The translations under genes were made by a program, and so were the position numbers. From Methylomonas subterranea (GTDB lineage Bacteria; Pseudomonadota; Gammaproteobacteria; Methylococcales; Methylomonadaceae), in NCBI RefSeq assembly GCF_024505185.1, contig NZ_JANIBJ010000001.1, positions 202,117 to 266,116 of the forward strand: a stretch of DNA of 64,000 bases, in the 5' to 3' direction. Positions 18,603-27,230 of the stretch are shown one piece after another. Each line of letters begins with the position of its first letter. The first letter of the stretch is position 1. Below the pieces are notes generated by a model. That model made no database searches and had not been told where the DNA came from. It saw nothing but the letters and a program-made list of their open reading frames with translations.

Positions 18603-18959
18603 ATGAAGAAATATTTGTTTGTGATGCGGCATCCGCCGCATGTCGGCAGCCATGTGCAGGAAACCCTGGATCAAATCCTGACCACGGCGGCCTTCGATCA
18701 GGCGGTCTCGGTATTGTTTTTGGATGACGGGGTGTTTCAATTGAAAACCCGGCAAAACCCGCAAGACATGGTGTTAAAAAACACAGGGGCTATTTTCACC
18801 GCCTTGGAACTCTACGAAGTCAAGGATGTGTTTGTGGAAGCCGAGTCCCTGCTCGACAGGGGCTTGAGTGCGGCTGAGCTGATTTTGCCGGTTTTGACTG
18901 TTGCGCGCGCCGATGTCAATGCGTTGATTCGGCGGCATGATGTGGTCGTTCCGGATTAA
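18603..18959 (+). CDS. tusC: Sulfur relay protein TusC
   Basis: 118 residues of the DsrF/TusC type: MKKYLFVMRHPPHVGSHVQETLDQILTTAAFDQ, then SVLFLDDGVFQL, then DVFVEAESLLDRGL. It is the non-catalytic partner of TusD in the sulfur relay complex. Here it is followed by a PilZ gene where tusB would be expected, so the third subunit is either elsewhere or missing. Confidence 0.88.
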   Translation: MKKYLFVMRHPPHVGSHVQETLDQILTTAAFDQAVSVLFLDDGVFQLKTRQNPQDMVLKNTGAIFTALELYEVKDVFVEAESLLDRGLSAAELILPVLTVARADVNALIRRHDVVVPD

Positions 18960-19031
18960 ATGTTAAATTTTGCCGAATCCGCTCGGCCATCGGCTAAAAT
19001 CGCCGCTTACACACCCGTCGGGACATTACGC

Positions 19032-19613
19032 ATGGCTGAGGAATTTGAAGAGAAAAGACGCTATTTTCGGGTTAGCGACACCATCAATTTGCTGCACAGA
19101 GTTGTCAACGAACAGCAAGTCAATCAGCGCAGCCACGTGTCCCAGGACGTGTTAAGCGCCTGTAGCTTGTCCGCCGCGCTGGAAGCTTTGAATCAGGAGG
19201 CGGCGGCGATGGCTCCCAGGCTGGAACGGCGCGACCCGGAAATGTTCGAGTATCTGAAGCTTCTGGACAGCAAAATCAATTTGATCGCCCAGTCCTTTAG
19301 CCCGCCGCAAGGCGAGTTTACCGATCACGATAAGCGCGAAGTCAGTTTGAGCGCGGCCGGAGTGGCGTTTACCAATGCCGAGGCGCTGCCGGTCGGCACT
19401 TTACTGGAACTGCGCATGGTGTTGACCTCATGCCTGGCCGTTATCGTCGCCTATGGCCGCGTCGCTCAATGCAAGGATATTTCGGCCGACAATCCCGAGC
19501 AGCCCTTTGCCGTCTGTGTCGAGTACGTGAACATGAAGGAAGAGGACCGGGAATTGTTGATCAAACACGTGGTTAAAAAGCAGATGCAGCAGTTGCGCGG
19601 CAAAAACGCTTAA
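19032..19613 (+). CDS. PilZ domain protein with helical N-terminus, 193 aa
   Basis: Start placed at ATG 19032 (MAEEFEEKRRYFRV), which opens with the KRRYFRV motif common in atypical PilZ proteins. An in-frame ATG at 18960 directly after tusC would add 24 residues but lies across what may be a promoter (a TAAAAT box near 18995). The N-terminal 110 residues are helical, and the C-terminal PilZ-like barrel begins at REVSLSAAGVAFTNAEALPVGTLLELRMVL, with SxxG retained. A cyclic-di-GMP receptor or a structural PilZ is likely. It sits between tusC and birA without an obvious link to either. Confidence 0.75.
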   Translation: MAEEFEEKRRYFRVSDTINLLHRVVNEQQVNQRSHVSQDVLSACSLSAALEALNQEAAAMAPRLERRDPEMFEYLKLLDSKINLIAQSFSPPQGEFTDHDKREVSLSAAGVAFTNAEALPVGTLLELRMVLTSCLAVIVAYGRVAQCKDISADNPEQPFAVCVEYVNMKEEDRELLIKHVVKKQMQQLRGKNA

Positions 19614-19652
19614 GCCGGCCCGTCAGTGTTTCCGTTGGCATAAAATTCCTCA

Positions 19653-20645
19653 ATGTCGATTCCCGGGCAATTGTTACGCTTGCTAAATCTGTTGGCGGAC
19701 GGCCGCTTTCATTCCGGTACCGAACTGGCAAGGCTGATCTCCGTCAGCCGCTCCGCCGTTTGGAAGCACCTGCGGGCACTGGATGAGCTCGGAATCGAGT
19801 TGCTGGCCGTCAGCGGCAAGGGCTATAGGCTGCAACGCCCCTTGCAACTGCTCGATAGCGAACACATCGCCGGACTGCTAGCGCCGCGCGCCAGGTCACT
19901 GATCAGCCAACTGGAGATACATCCGGCGCTGGCTTCAACCAACGGCTATTTGTCCGCGCTGGCCCAACAAACACCGGCCACGGGCAGGGTATGTCTGGCC
20001 GAGTACCAATCGGCCGGCAAGGGCCGTCGCGGTCGCGGCTGGGTTTCGCCCTTTGGACACAATGTTTACCTGTCGGTGCTTTGGCGCTATCAGAGCGGTC
20101 CGGGCGCGCTGGCCGGCTTGAGTTTGGCATTGGGTGTTGCCGTGGTGCGCGCCCTGTCGCGAGCCGGAATCAGCGAGGTGGGCCTGAAATGGCCCAACGA
20201 CATTTATTGGCGCGGGCGCAAGCTGGCCGGGATTCTGATCGAAGTGTCCGGAGAAAGCAGCGGACCTTGCCATGCCGTCATAGGCTTGGGCTTGAATCTG
20301 TACCTGCCGCCGGCGCAAGCCGAGGCCATCGATCAAGCCTGGGTGGACTTGATACAAATCATGGGCGAAGACATCATGTCCAGTCGCAATCGGCTGGTGG
20401 CTTTGCTGTTGAATGAAATGCTGCCGGTGATTGCCGATTTCGAGCATCTGACCCTGCAAGGTTTTATCGACGAGTGGCGCAAGTTGGATTGCATGCTGGG
20501 TGAAGCGGTCAATGTTTACATCGGCGAGCAAGCGTTTGCCGGCATGGTGCGCGGTATAGACGAGCAGGGCATGTTGTTGCTGGAAGACCCGCAAGGCAAG
20601 CTACGGGCCTTTGCTTCCGGCGAAGTCAGTTTCAGGTCGACATGA
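19653..20645 (+). CDS. birA: Biotin-[acetyl-CoA carboxylase] ligase/biotin operon repressor
   Basis: 330 residues. The N-terminal winged helix (SGTELARLISVSRSAVWKHLRALDELGIEL) shows that this is the bifunctional form able to bind DNA. The ligase domain has EYQSAGKGRRGRGWVSPFG as the biotinyl-AMP loop, LKWPNDIYWRGRKLAGILIE and a C-terminal SH3-like domain (AFAGMVRGIDEQGMLLLED). It activates biotin and attaches it to the carboxylase carrier protein. The stop overlaps the coaX start by 4 bases. Confidence 0.94.
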   Translation: MSIPGQLLRLLNLLADGRFHSGTELARLISVSRSAVWKHLRALDELGIELLAVSGKGYRLQRPLQLLDSEHIAGLLAPRARSLISQLEIHPALASTNGYLSALAQQTPATGRVCLAEYQSAGKGRRGRGWVSPFGHNVYLSVLWRYQSGPGALAGLSLALGVAVVRALSRAGISEVGLKWPNDIYWRGRKLAGILIEVSGESSGPCHAVIGLGLNLYLPPAQAEAIDQAWVDLIQIMGEDIMSSRNRLVALLLNEMLPVIADFEHLTLQGFIDEWRKLDCMLGEAVNVYIGEQAFAGMVRGIDEQGMLLLEDPQGKLRAFASGEVSFRST

Positions 20646-21382
20646 GATTATTGCTGGACATCGGCAACAGCCGGCTTAAATGGGCCACCGAAACAGCGGA
20701 TGGCGGATATGCCACGGTGGCATTGGATTATCGGCGGCCCGGATTTTTAGACGATCTGCGCCGCGGCTGGCTGGCTATCGACCCTCCGCAAACCGTGGCG
20801 ATAGCCTCGGTTTCCAATCGGACGCTGTTCGAGAGCCTGATTTCGCTCAGCCGGAGTCTTTGGCCGCAATGCCGCCTGCTGTTGCCGAAGGCGTCCGCCG
20901 CCGCCTTTGGCGTGCGAAATGCGTATCCGCGGGCGGAAAAATTGGGTGTCGATCGTTGGCTGGCGATAATCGCCGCCCATCATCATTATGGAGGCGATCT
21001 GTGCATTGTCGATTGCGGTACCGCCGTAACCGTTGATGTTTTGCAAGCCGACGGCAGGCATTTGGGGGGCTTGATTTGCCCCGGCTTGCACGCGATGAAA
21101 CAAGCCCTGGTTGCCAATACCGCCGAGCTGGATTTTACCGCCCAGGCTTATCGCGGCGGTTTGGCTACCGCCACCGATGCCGCCATTGCTAACGGGGTTG
21201 GCGCGGCCGTGACCGGATTGATAGAGCAGACCCTGCGAAATCAGGCCGTCGGTTATCGCCTGCTGTTGACCGGCGGCGATGCCGCCTGTATTGCCGAGTT
21301 GCTATCCGTGCCGTATCTGCTCGATGCGGAGCTGGTACTGAAGGGAATGTCGATTTTTTGCGAGGGAGAACCGCGTCCGTGA
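20642..21382 (+). CDS. coaX: Type III pantothenate kinase
   Basis: 246 residues of the ASKHA-fold CoaX family: LLLDIGNSRLKWA (phosphate 1), the GVDRWLAIIAAHHHY segment, DCGTAVTVDVLQADGRHLGG, GLICPGLHAMKQAL, and LLTGGDA near the C-terminus. It phosphorylates pantothenate at the start of coenzyme A synthesis. birA-coaX pairs are common in gammaproteobacteria. Confidence 0.94.
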   Translation: MRLLLDIGNSRLKWATETADGGYATVALDYRRPGFLDDLRRGWLAIDPPQTVAIASVSNRTLFESLISLSRSLWPQCRLLLPKASAAAFGVRNAYPRAEKLGVDRWLAIIAAHHHYGGDLCIVDCGTAVTVDVLQADGRHLGGLICPGLHAMKQALVANTAELDFTAQAYRGGLATATDAAIANGVGAAVTGLIEQTLRNQAVGYRLLLTGGDAACIAELLSVPYLLDAELVLKGMSIFCEGEPRP

Positions 21383-22146
21383 AACCATTGTTTTTACTGC
21401 TGTGTTTGTTGAATATGGCTTATTTTTTCTGGCAATTTCATGCCGGCAAGATTGACACTGCTGTTGTCGCGCGGACGGAAGACGTCGGCGGCCTGTTGAC
21501 GGTGGAGGAATTCAAGCGCGCCCGGCGCGGAGCGCAAATCGCGGCGCTGGTCCGGGACGCTATTCAGCAATCGCGGCAAGCCGAATTGGCATGGATATTG
21601 GCCGATCTGCGCGGACATTCATGGCGCTTACCGGCGGAGCTCGCGCTTAAACCGCGCCAACCGAATAGACTCGCCGAGAAACCGCCGCGGCCGGCGCGGC
21701 AAACCATCGTGCGCAAATGCTTTGAAGCCGGCCCTTTTGCCGACGAAGCGGGCGTCAAAATTTGGTTGGGGCAAAAAGCCCTGACCGGCAAACAAATCCT
21801 GCAGCGGGAGCGGGCTGTCGCCAGCGACTTTCAGGTCTATTACCCGGCCGCGAAAACCGCCGAGCAGACTCTGGCCAACAAAATGATGTTAAAGGACAAG
21901 GGGCTGCAGGATATTTGGCTGATTGCGGAAGGCGACAAGAAAGGCGCCATATCATTGGGCGTGTTCAGGGATGCGTCGCGCGCCCTGGTATTCAAGACCC
22001 AATTGGCCGCCCGCGGCATAGCGTCGGAAATCAGGCAGCGGGACAAGACCGAGGCGCGCTGGTTTGCCAAGGTCATGTTGGACAAGGCCGACCTCAAACA
22101 ATACGAAGCGCCCGGCATCGGCTTGTCGGCCTGTAGCGACAATTAG
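21379..22146 (+). CDS. SPOR-like membrane-anchored protein, 255 aa
   Basis: Start chosen at GTG 21379, overlapping the coaX stop (GTGA) and preceded by GAGGGAGAA; the in-frame codon at 21358 would lie deep inside coaX. The protein has one N-terminal membrane segment (LFLLLCLLNMAYFFW), a helical middle and a C-terminal region (KCFEAGPFADEAGVKIW, then ISLGVFRDASRALVFKTQLAARGI). That region has the two-repeat pattern of SPOR peptidoglycan-binding domains. A SPOR gene after coaX is a common arrangement in related bacteria. A cell-wall or division role is likely. Confidence 0.7.
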   Translation: MKPLFLLLCLLNMAYFFWQFHAGKIDTAVVARTEDVGGLLTVEEFKRARRGAQIAALVRDAIQQSRQAELAWILADLRGHSWRLPAELALKPRQPNRLAEKPPRPARQTIVRKCFEAGPFADEAGVKIWLGQKALTGKQILQRERAVASDFQVYYPAAKTAEQTLANKMMLKDKGLQDIWLIAEGDKKGAISLGVFRDASRALVFKTQLAARGIASEIRQRDKTEARWFAKVMLDKADLKQYEAPGIGLSACSDN

Positions 22147-22209
22147 TCGGCCGTTGGGCCTGTCATCGCCTGTAGTCTCGGTCTTGCCTGGGCTGCCTCC
22201 GTTGACTCG

Positions 22210-23187
22210 TCAGGTTGAATGCAGTTGCCAGATGCTGTTGATGTCGTTGGCCAGCGCCATGGGATCGAAGGGTTTGGGTATCAGGCCCAGCACGCCCTGG
22301 CGTTTATAGTCCTCGATTTCGTGGTTCTGAATCTTGGCCGTCATAAAAATGGCCGGCACTTCGCGCAGGCCGGGCAGGGCGCGGAGTTGGTCCAGGGTTT
22401 GTATGCCCGTCATGCCGGGTATCATCATGTCCAGCAAGAACAAATCGGGCTGAAAGGCCGGGGCTTTTTCCAGTGCCTGATAACCGTCGTCGCAGACTTC
22501 CAGCTGGAAACCGCCCAGCATTTCCATGGCCATTTTGGCCACGGTTTGAATATCCCTGTCGTCCTCGACATACAAAATTTTGCCGAGCTTGTGCCTGGGT
22601 TTGGGCTGGTCGTCCGGGGCCTTGAAAATCAGCCGATTGCTTTTGAACTCGTTCAGATAAAAGCGGCGATTGAATTCCAGAATATTCGGAATGGTGCGGG
22701 TGGTGCCGCAGATAGAGCAGTTGTAAAGCGGTAACAGGCCTTGCGTCCATTGGCCGCGCTGAGTGTCGACCAGCTCGAATATCGCTCTTTCCAAGCAGGC
22801 GGGACAACGCAGCTCCGCGCCGCTGGGTATGGCCAAATCATGCGCGGCAATATCGTCCAGTTCTGCGCGGGCACCGGACAAATCGGCGGCTTGTTCCAGC
22901 AGAATTTTTACCCCGATTCGGTATATCTGCTCGCTAATGGCCTTGCACCAGCGTACTTCCGCCCGCAAATGCTCCGTGGGCTGGAACTGGTTTTCCACCA
23001 CGATCAGCAACTGTTCGCCGACCGGCAACGGTTTGATGACATCGAACGACAAGCCGGAGAAACTCATGTCATGGCAAACGGCCTGATAAATTTTCGCGCC
23101 CATGGCTTCAACGTAATCGTCCTGCAACGGCGAATACATCAAATCTATGCCCACGCAGGGGAAACGGAGTTGTTGTCTGGAGCTCAT
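22210..23187 (-). CDS. PilZ-zinc ribbon-response regulator fusion, 325 aa
   Basis: Three parts. Residues 1-105 form a PilZ-like domain (DMSFSGLSFDVIKPLPVGEQLLIVVE). Residues 125-170 form a zinc-ribbon-like section with paired cysteines (LRCPACLERA and YNCSICGTTRT). Residues 205-325 form a REC domain (ILYVEDDRDIQ, phosphoacceptor in LFLLDMMIPGMTG, and FMTAKIQNHE then IPKPFDP). There is no DNA-binding domain, so output is probably by protein contact. Its start overlaps the stop of the upstream hybrid kinase (TAATG), and it is the last gene of a three-gene signalling operon. Confidence 0.8.
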   Translation of the reverse strand: MSSRQQLRFPCVGIDLMYSPLQDDYVEAMGAKIYQAVCHDMSFSGLSFDVIKPLPVGEQLLIVVENQFQPTEHLRAEVRWCKAISEQIYRIGVKILLEQAADLSGARAELDDIAAHDLAIPSGAELRCPACLERAIFELVDTQRGQWTQGLLPLYNCSICGTTRTIPNILEFNRRFYLNEFKSNRLIFKAPDDQPKPRHKLGKILYVEDDRDIQTVAKMAMEMLGGFQLEVCDDGYQALEKAPAFQPDLFLLDMMIPGMTGIQTLDQLRALPGLREVPAIFMTAKIQNHEIEDYKRQGVLGLIPKPFDPMALANDINSIWQLHST

Positions 23188-25043
23188 TATTTGATGGCGG
23201 CCTTGATGGTTTGTATCAGTTTGATGTTGCTGGTGGCGGATTTGACCAGGGCGGCGCTGACTTGACTGGCGATGTCCTGGCCCACATCCTGGGCCGAGAA
23301 AATCACGACTTCGGTACCGGGGTGGCGTTGCTTGATTTCCGGCAACAAGGTCAGACCGCTGCCGTCCGGCAGGCCGACATCCAGCAGCACCAGACTGAAA
23401 TGTTGTTGGCTCAACAGCTGTCTGGCTTCCCGCAGGGTAGCGACCGCAACCACGTCGGCGACATCGGTCAGAATCAACTCGACGATTTTGCGCACGTCGG
23501 CTTCATCCTCGACCTGCAATACCAGGGGCCGCTGCGACGGGTTGGGATGGATGCGGTTGATGGCGGAGATCAGTTTTTGGCTGTCTATGGGTTTTTGCAG
23601 CCAGTCCACCACGTCCTGGGTGAAACTGCCGCAGTCGGTATATTTTTTGTTGTCGTCGACGGAAATGATGACCACCGGAATTTCATCGCCGTTGAGTTGC
23701 AATTCCTGCAGAAACTCCAGACCCGACTGACCCGGCAGAATGATATCCAGCGTGATGGCGTGGTAATGGTTTTTCTGCAGCAATTGCTTGGCCTGGATGG
23801 TGTCGTAGGCGATTTCGGTGTTGAATCCCGCATCCAGCAATATGCGTTTGATCAAATGCGCCACATCGGGGTCGTCTTCGATGACCAGGACGGTAGCGTT
23901 TGCCGCCGGGTCGAGCTTGAGTTGATCCTTGATTTCACTGATCGAATGCAAGGGCAGGTCGACATGAAAAGTCGTACCCGCGCCGACGGCGGTTTCGACG
24001 CTGATTTTGCCTTGATGTTTTTCGACGATGGCTTTGGAGATGCTGAGTCCCAAACCGGTGCCGCCGGCATCGCGCTTGTCGCTGCCGTCGACCTGGGAAA
24101 ATTTGTCGAACAAACGCGGCAGGAAATGCCGGGGTATGCCGGCGCCGTGGTCGCAAACGCTGATGCGGGCATACCCCGAAAATGCCCGTAGCGTAACGTT
24201 GACCGTGCCGTTTTTGGGGGAGAATTTGGCGGCGTTGGACAATAAATTGTTGATGACCTGAATGATGCGATCCGGATCGACGGTAACCTGCAACAGGCGG
24301 TCGTCGGCCTCGAATGCAAAATGAATGTCGTGGTCGGCGGCATAACTGCTGCAATCGGCAATGGCTTTCTCGATCAAATCGGCCAGCGCCACGCGTTTGA
24401 AATCGAAGCGCAAATGGCCGGACTCGATTTTCTCGATGTCCAGAATGTCGTTGATCAGCAATAGCAGGCGCTCGGTATTGTTGGTGGCTATCGTCAGCAG
24501 CGCATCCATCTTATCCGGCAGCGGCCCGCACAGGCCGCTGTTGATCAAACCCAAGGCGCCGCGTATCGATGTCAACGGGGTGCGCAATTCATGACTGACC
24601 GTGGAAATGAACTCATTTTTCAGGCGTTCTATTTTTTTACGCTCGGTAATATCCTTGATCAAGCCGGTAAACTGCAACTCGCCGTCCTGCCACATTTCGC
24701 TGACCGCCAGTTCTATCGGAAAGGTGGACCCGTCCTTGCGTAGCGCCATCACCTCCCGATCCGTGCCTATGATGTGTTTACGCCCGGTGTTGATGTAACG
24801 ATCCATATACTTGTCGTGCTCGGTGCCATGGGGTTCCGGCATCAGCATATTGATTTTTTGCCCGACCACCTCGCGGGCCGGGTAACCGAAAACCAATTCG
24901 GCGGCCTGGTTGAAGGTTTTGACGATGCCTTGCCTGTCTATGGTAATCAGCGCATCGCTTAAAGTATTCAATAAGGTGTGATGACGGATTTCCCAATTCC
25001 TGATTTGGTTTTGCAATTCGTCGATAAGCTTGTCGTGGCTCAT
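23187..25043 (-). CDS. PAS hybrid histidine kinase with two receiver domains, 618 aa
   Basis: Start at ATG 25043 (MSHDKLIDEL), overlapping the upstream stop as ATGA. Domains in order: a FixL-type PAS (SDALITIDRQGIVKTFNQAAELVFGYP, then MLMPEPHGTEHDKYMDRY); HisKA with the H-box STVSHELRTPLT; HATPase (QVINNLLSNAAKFS, DHGAGIP, GGTGLGLSISKAI). Two REC domains follow (VLVIEDDPDVAH with DIILPGQSG, and VLQVEDEADVRK with LLDVGLPDGSG). The PEPHGTEHD segment is frequent in PAS domains of FixL-like sensors but does not prove heme. No membrane segment is present, so it is a cytosolic sensor. Confidence 0.9.
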   Translation of the reverse strand: MSHDKLIDELQNQIRNWEIRHHTLLNTLSDALITIDRQGIVKTFNQAAELVFGYPAREVVGQKINMLMPEPHGTEHDKYMDRYINTGRKHIIGTDREVMALRKDGSTFPIELAVSEMWQDGELQFTGLIKDITERKKIERLKNEFISTVSHELRTPLTSIRGALGLINSGLCGPLPDKMDALLTIATNNTERLLLLINDILDIEKIESGHLRFDFKRVALADLIEKAIADCSSYAADHDIHFAFEADDRLLQVTVDPDRIIQVINNLLSNAAKFSPKNGTVNVTLRAFSGYARISVCDHGAGIPRHFLPRLFDKFSQVDGSDKRDAGGTGLGLSISKAIVEKHQGKISVETAVGAGTTFHVDLPLHSISEIKDQLKLDPAANATVLVIEDDPDVAHLIKRILLDAGFNTEIAYDTIQAKQLLQKNHYHAITLDIILPGQSGLEFLQELQLNGDEIPVVIISVDDNKKYTDCGSFTQDVVDWLQKPIDSQKLISAINRIHPNPSQRPLVLQVEDEADVRKIVELILTDVADVVAVATLREARQLLSQQHFSLVLLDVGLPDGSGLTLLPEIKQRHPGTEVVIFSAQDVGQDIASQVSAALVKSATSNIKLIQTIKAAIK

Positions 25044-26905
25044 AGCGGGTCCCGGAGGTTTGATTGGGCGGTAAGAGGCAGTTCTATCCAAAACTTGGAG
25101 CCGACATCCAATTCGCTGTCGACGCCGATACGGCCCTGCATCAGCGTCAATAGTCGACTGCATATGGACAGGCCGATGCCGATGCCGTCTATGCCTTGCT
25201 TGGCGGCATTCAGGCGTTCGAAGGCATCGAAAATCAGCTCGCGGTCCTCCGGCGCAATGCCAAGTCCGGTATCGGCTACTTCGATGCGCAGCATTTTGCC
25301 GGCGCGCGCTTGGGCGCTGATCCAGACCTTGCCGGCGGGCTTATTGTATTTGATGGCGTTGGAGAGCAGATTGGCCAGAATTTGTTCGACCCGGCGGCGG
25401 TCCGCGCGCACGTAGACGCTTTGCTTGGCGTCGAATCGGCCTTGCACGCCGATGCCGGACTCGGCGGCCAATATCGCCGCGTTGGCAACGGCTTGAGTCA
25501 ACAAGGGCATTACGTCGAAAGATTCCAAATTCAGGTTGAATTGACCTCTGGACACTTTTACCTGTTCCGACAGTTCCTCTATCATCGCCAGTTGACTTTG
25601 GCCGCCCTTGACGATTTCCATGACCAGATTCCGCTGTTCGTGGCTGAGCTTGTCATCCATTTGCAATAGTTCGCTATAGCCCAAAATCAGATTAAGCGGC
25701 GATTTCAATTCGTGCACCACATAGGTCAGGAAATCGCTTTGCGATTTGCGCAGGCGCTCGGAGCGCAGTTGGGCGGATTTAAGTTGTTTGTGCAGGGCGC
25801 GAATTTGATCGAGCCGGCGCAGTCGGTAGGATAATTTCTCCAACAGATAACGATCCGGATCGGTTTTGCGGATGAATTCATCGCCGCCGCTGCCCAGCGC
25901 GCACAGTTCCTGGTCGATATCGGTACCCGTGGTCAGGAACAGGATGGGCATGATGTTGTGGCAGCAACATTGGCGAATGGCTTTTGCCAGTTCAATGCCG
26001 CTGCAGTCCGGCATGTAAATATCCAGAATCAACAGATCGGGCTGAAAGCTTTCCAATACCTCGAAAATGCGCAGCGGCTCGCCGAGAATTCGACTTTGAT
26101 AGCCCGCCGCGTCGATGATATTGGCAATGTAGCCGGCGGCGATGTTGTCGTCGTCGACTATCAGTATTTTCCGGCTTGCGGGGGGATGTAAATATTGCGC
26201 TACGATATCCAGCAAAATATCGTTGCTGACGGTTTTTAACAGGTAATCGCTGGCGCCGGCTCGGACGGCTGCCAGTCGGGACAGCGTGTCGCCCCGCTCG
26301 GAAATGAAAATCAAGGGCGGAAAATCCTTGATACCGGCCTTGAAACGCTGGAAGCCGAGTTGGTCCTGGCTGGATATGTCGAGCGCCGTGTCCAGGATAA
26401 TCAGTCCGGGCAGCGCGCCGCCGTGGTCGATGAACTCGATAAACGCCGTCAAATCCGGCTGCGGATCCAGCAAATAGCCGTTTTCGCGCAAGGCTTCGGC
26501 AAACTTGTCCGTCGAAGAGTCAGGCGGGGCAATCAGACAAATGACCTTGTCGCCCTGGCTGATGACGGGTGGTTCCAGCCAAGTGCTGTCTATCGGTGCG
26601 GTTTCGGCCAAATATTCTTGGACGGCGGCTTCCAGACGGCCAAACAGGATGGCGATGATTTGCCGGTTTTCGGCTTCGGAGTCCGTCAGATGCCGCGCGC
26701 AACGGTTTTCCATATTGCGGGCCAGTTCGCTGATCCGGTGGGCCTTGAAGGTGCCGGCCAAGCCCGTCAGGCGGTGCAGGGCTTGGCGCAGTAGTAGGGG
26801 GTCGCAATCCGGCGTTTGGTACAGGGTTTTGATTTCCAACAGGCGGGCGGGTAAATCGGCGGCGAATTTTTTTCTCAAAACCTCCAATTGATTCAGGAAC
26901 TGCAT
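25040..26905 (-). CDS. Hpt-REC-REC-histidine kinase, 621 aa
   Basis: Begins with an Hpt domain whose phosphorylated histidine is H44 (QALHRLTGLAGTFKAHRISELARNME). A degenerate REC follows at about 130-245: it lacks the acidic pair and keeps the LIILDTAL strand. Next is a full REC at about 248-365 (ILIVDDDNIAAG, LLILDIYMPDCSG). The C-terminus is a kinase core with H-box VVHELKSPLN and ATP-binding ILANLLSNAIKYN, DTGLGI and GIGIGLSI. The order is inverted compared with ordinary hybrid kinases, since receivers precede the kinase. It is first in a three-gene operon, consistent with a multistep phosphorelay. Confidence 0.88.
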   Translation of the reverse strand: MQFLNQLEVLRKKFAADLPARLLEIKTLYQTPDCDPLLLRQALHRLTGLAGTFKAHRISELARNMENRCARHLTDSEAENRQIIAILFGRLEAAVQEYLAETAPIDSTWLEPPVISQGDKVICLIAPPDSSTDKFAEALRENGYLLDPQPDLTAFIEFIDHGGALPGLIILDTALDISSQDQLGFQRFKAGIKDFPPLIFISERGDTLSRLAAVRAGASDYLLKTVSNDILLDIVAQYLHPPASRKILIVDDDNIAAGYIANIIDAAGYQSRILGEPLRIFEVLESFQPDLLILDIYMPDCSGIELAKAIRQCCCHNIMPILFLTTGTDIDQELCALGSGGDEFIRKTDPDRYLLEKLSYRLRRLDQIRALHKQLKSAQLRSERLRKSQSDFLTYVVHELKSPLNLILGYSELLQMDDKLSHEQRNLVMEIVKGGQSQLAMIEELSEQVKVSRGQFNLNLESFDVMPLLTQAVANAAILAAESGIGVQGRFDAKQSVYVRADRRRVEQILANLLSNAIKYNKPAGKVWISAQARAGKMLRIEVADTGLGIAPEDRELIFDAFERLNAAKQGIDGIGIGLSICSRLLTLMQGRIGVDSELDVGSKFWIELPLTAQSNLRDPL

Positions 26906-27230
26906 GTTCTCGCTCCACCTGTCAAGCCGATAAGGGTTAAAAAAGCGTATTTGCGATATGCATCACCAAACGCCTGATTTCGCTGAAAATAGCGTTTAAA
27001 ACTGGGTAGGATTGTATCCGCTAATTCCTCAATTCGTATACAGTCTTTGCCGGTGGCGATATCTTTCGACAACATTCCACCTTCCATCCCTGTTTTTCAG
27101 AGTGCCGAAACTGAACGGTCGGCGCATTGCGCTGAACAATTCGTCCATATAGGCCAATAGTGCAGGTTTATTCAGACCAATTTTCTTGTATTGTGGGCGG
27201 ATTGCTGAAACCCGCCGGGAGCCGGAGCCA
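26906..27230. other. Divergent promoter region of the signalling cluster
   Basis: About 325 bases between two divergent signalling operons. A 64-codon minus-strand frame (26893-27087) and a 76-codon frame (27029-27259) overlap each other or the adjoining genes and look unlike proteins. I see no clear consensus promoter or hairpin, though promoters for both operons must lie here. Confidence 0.5.

Noticed and set aside
26893..27087. 64-codon minus-strand frame between the signalling operons
   Set aside because: No ribosome site and no recognisable pattern; it overlaps the start of the Hpt-kinase gene.
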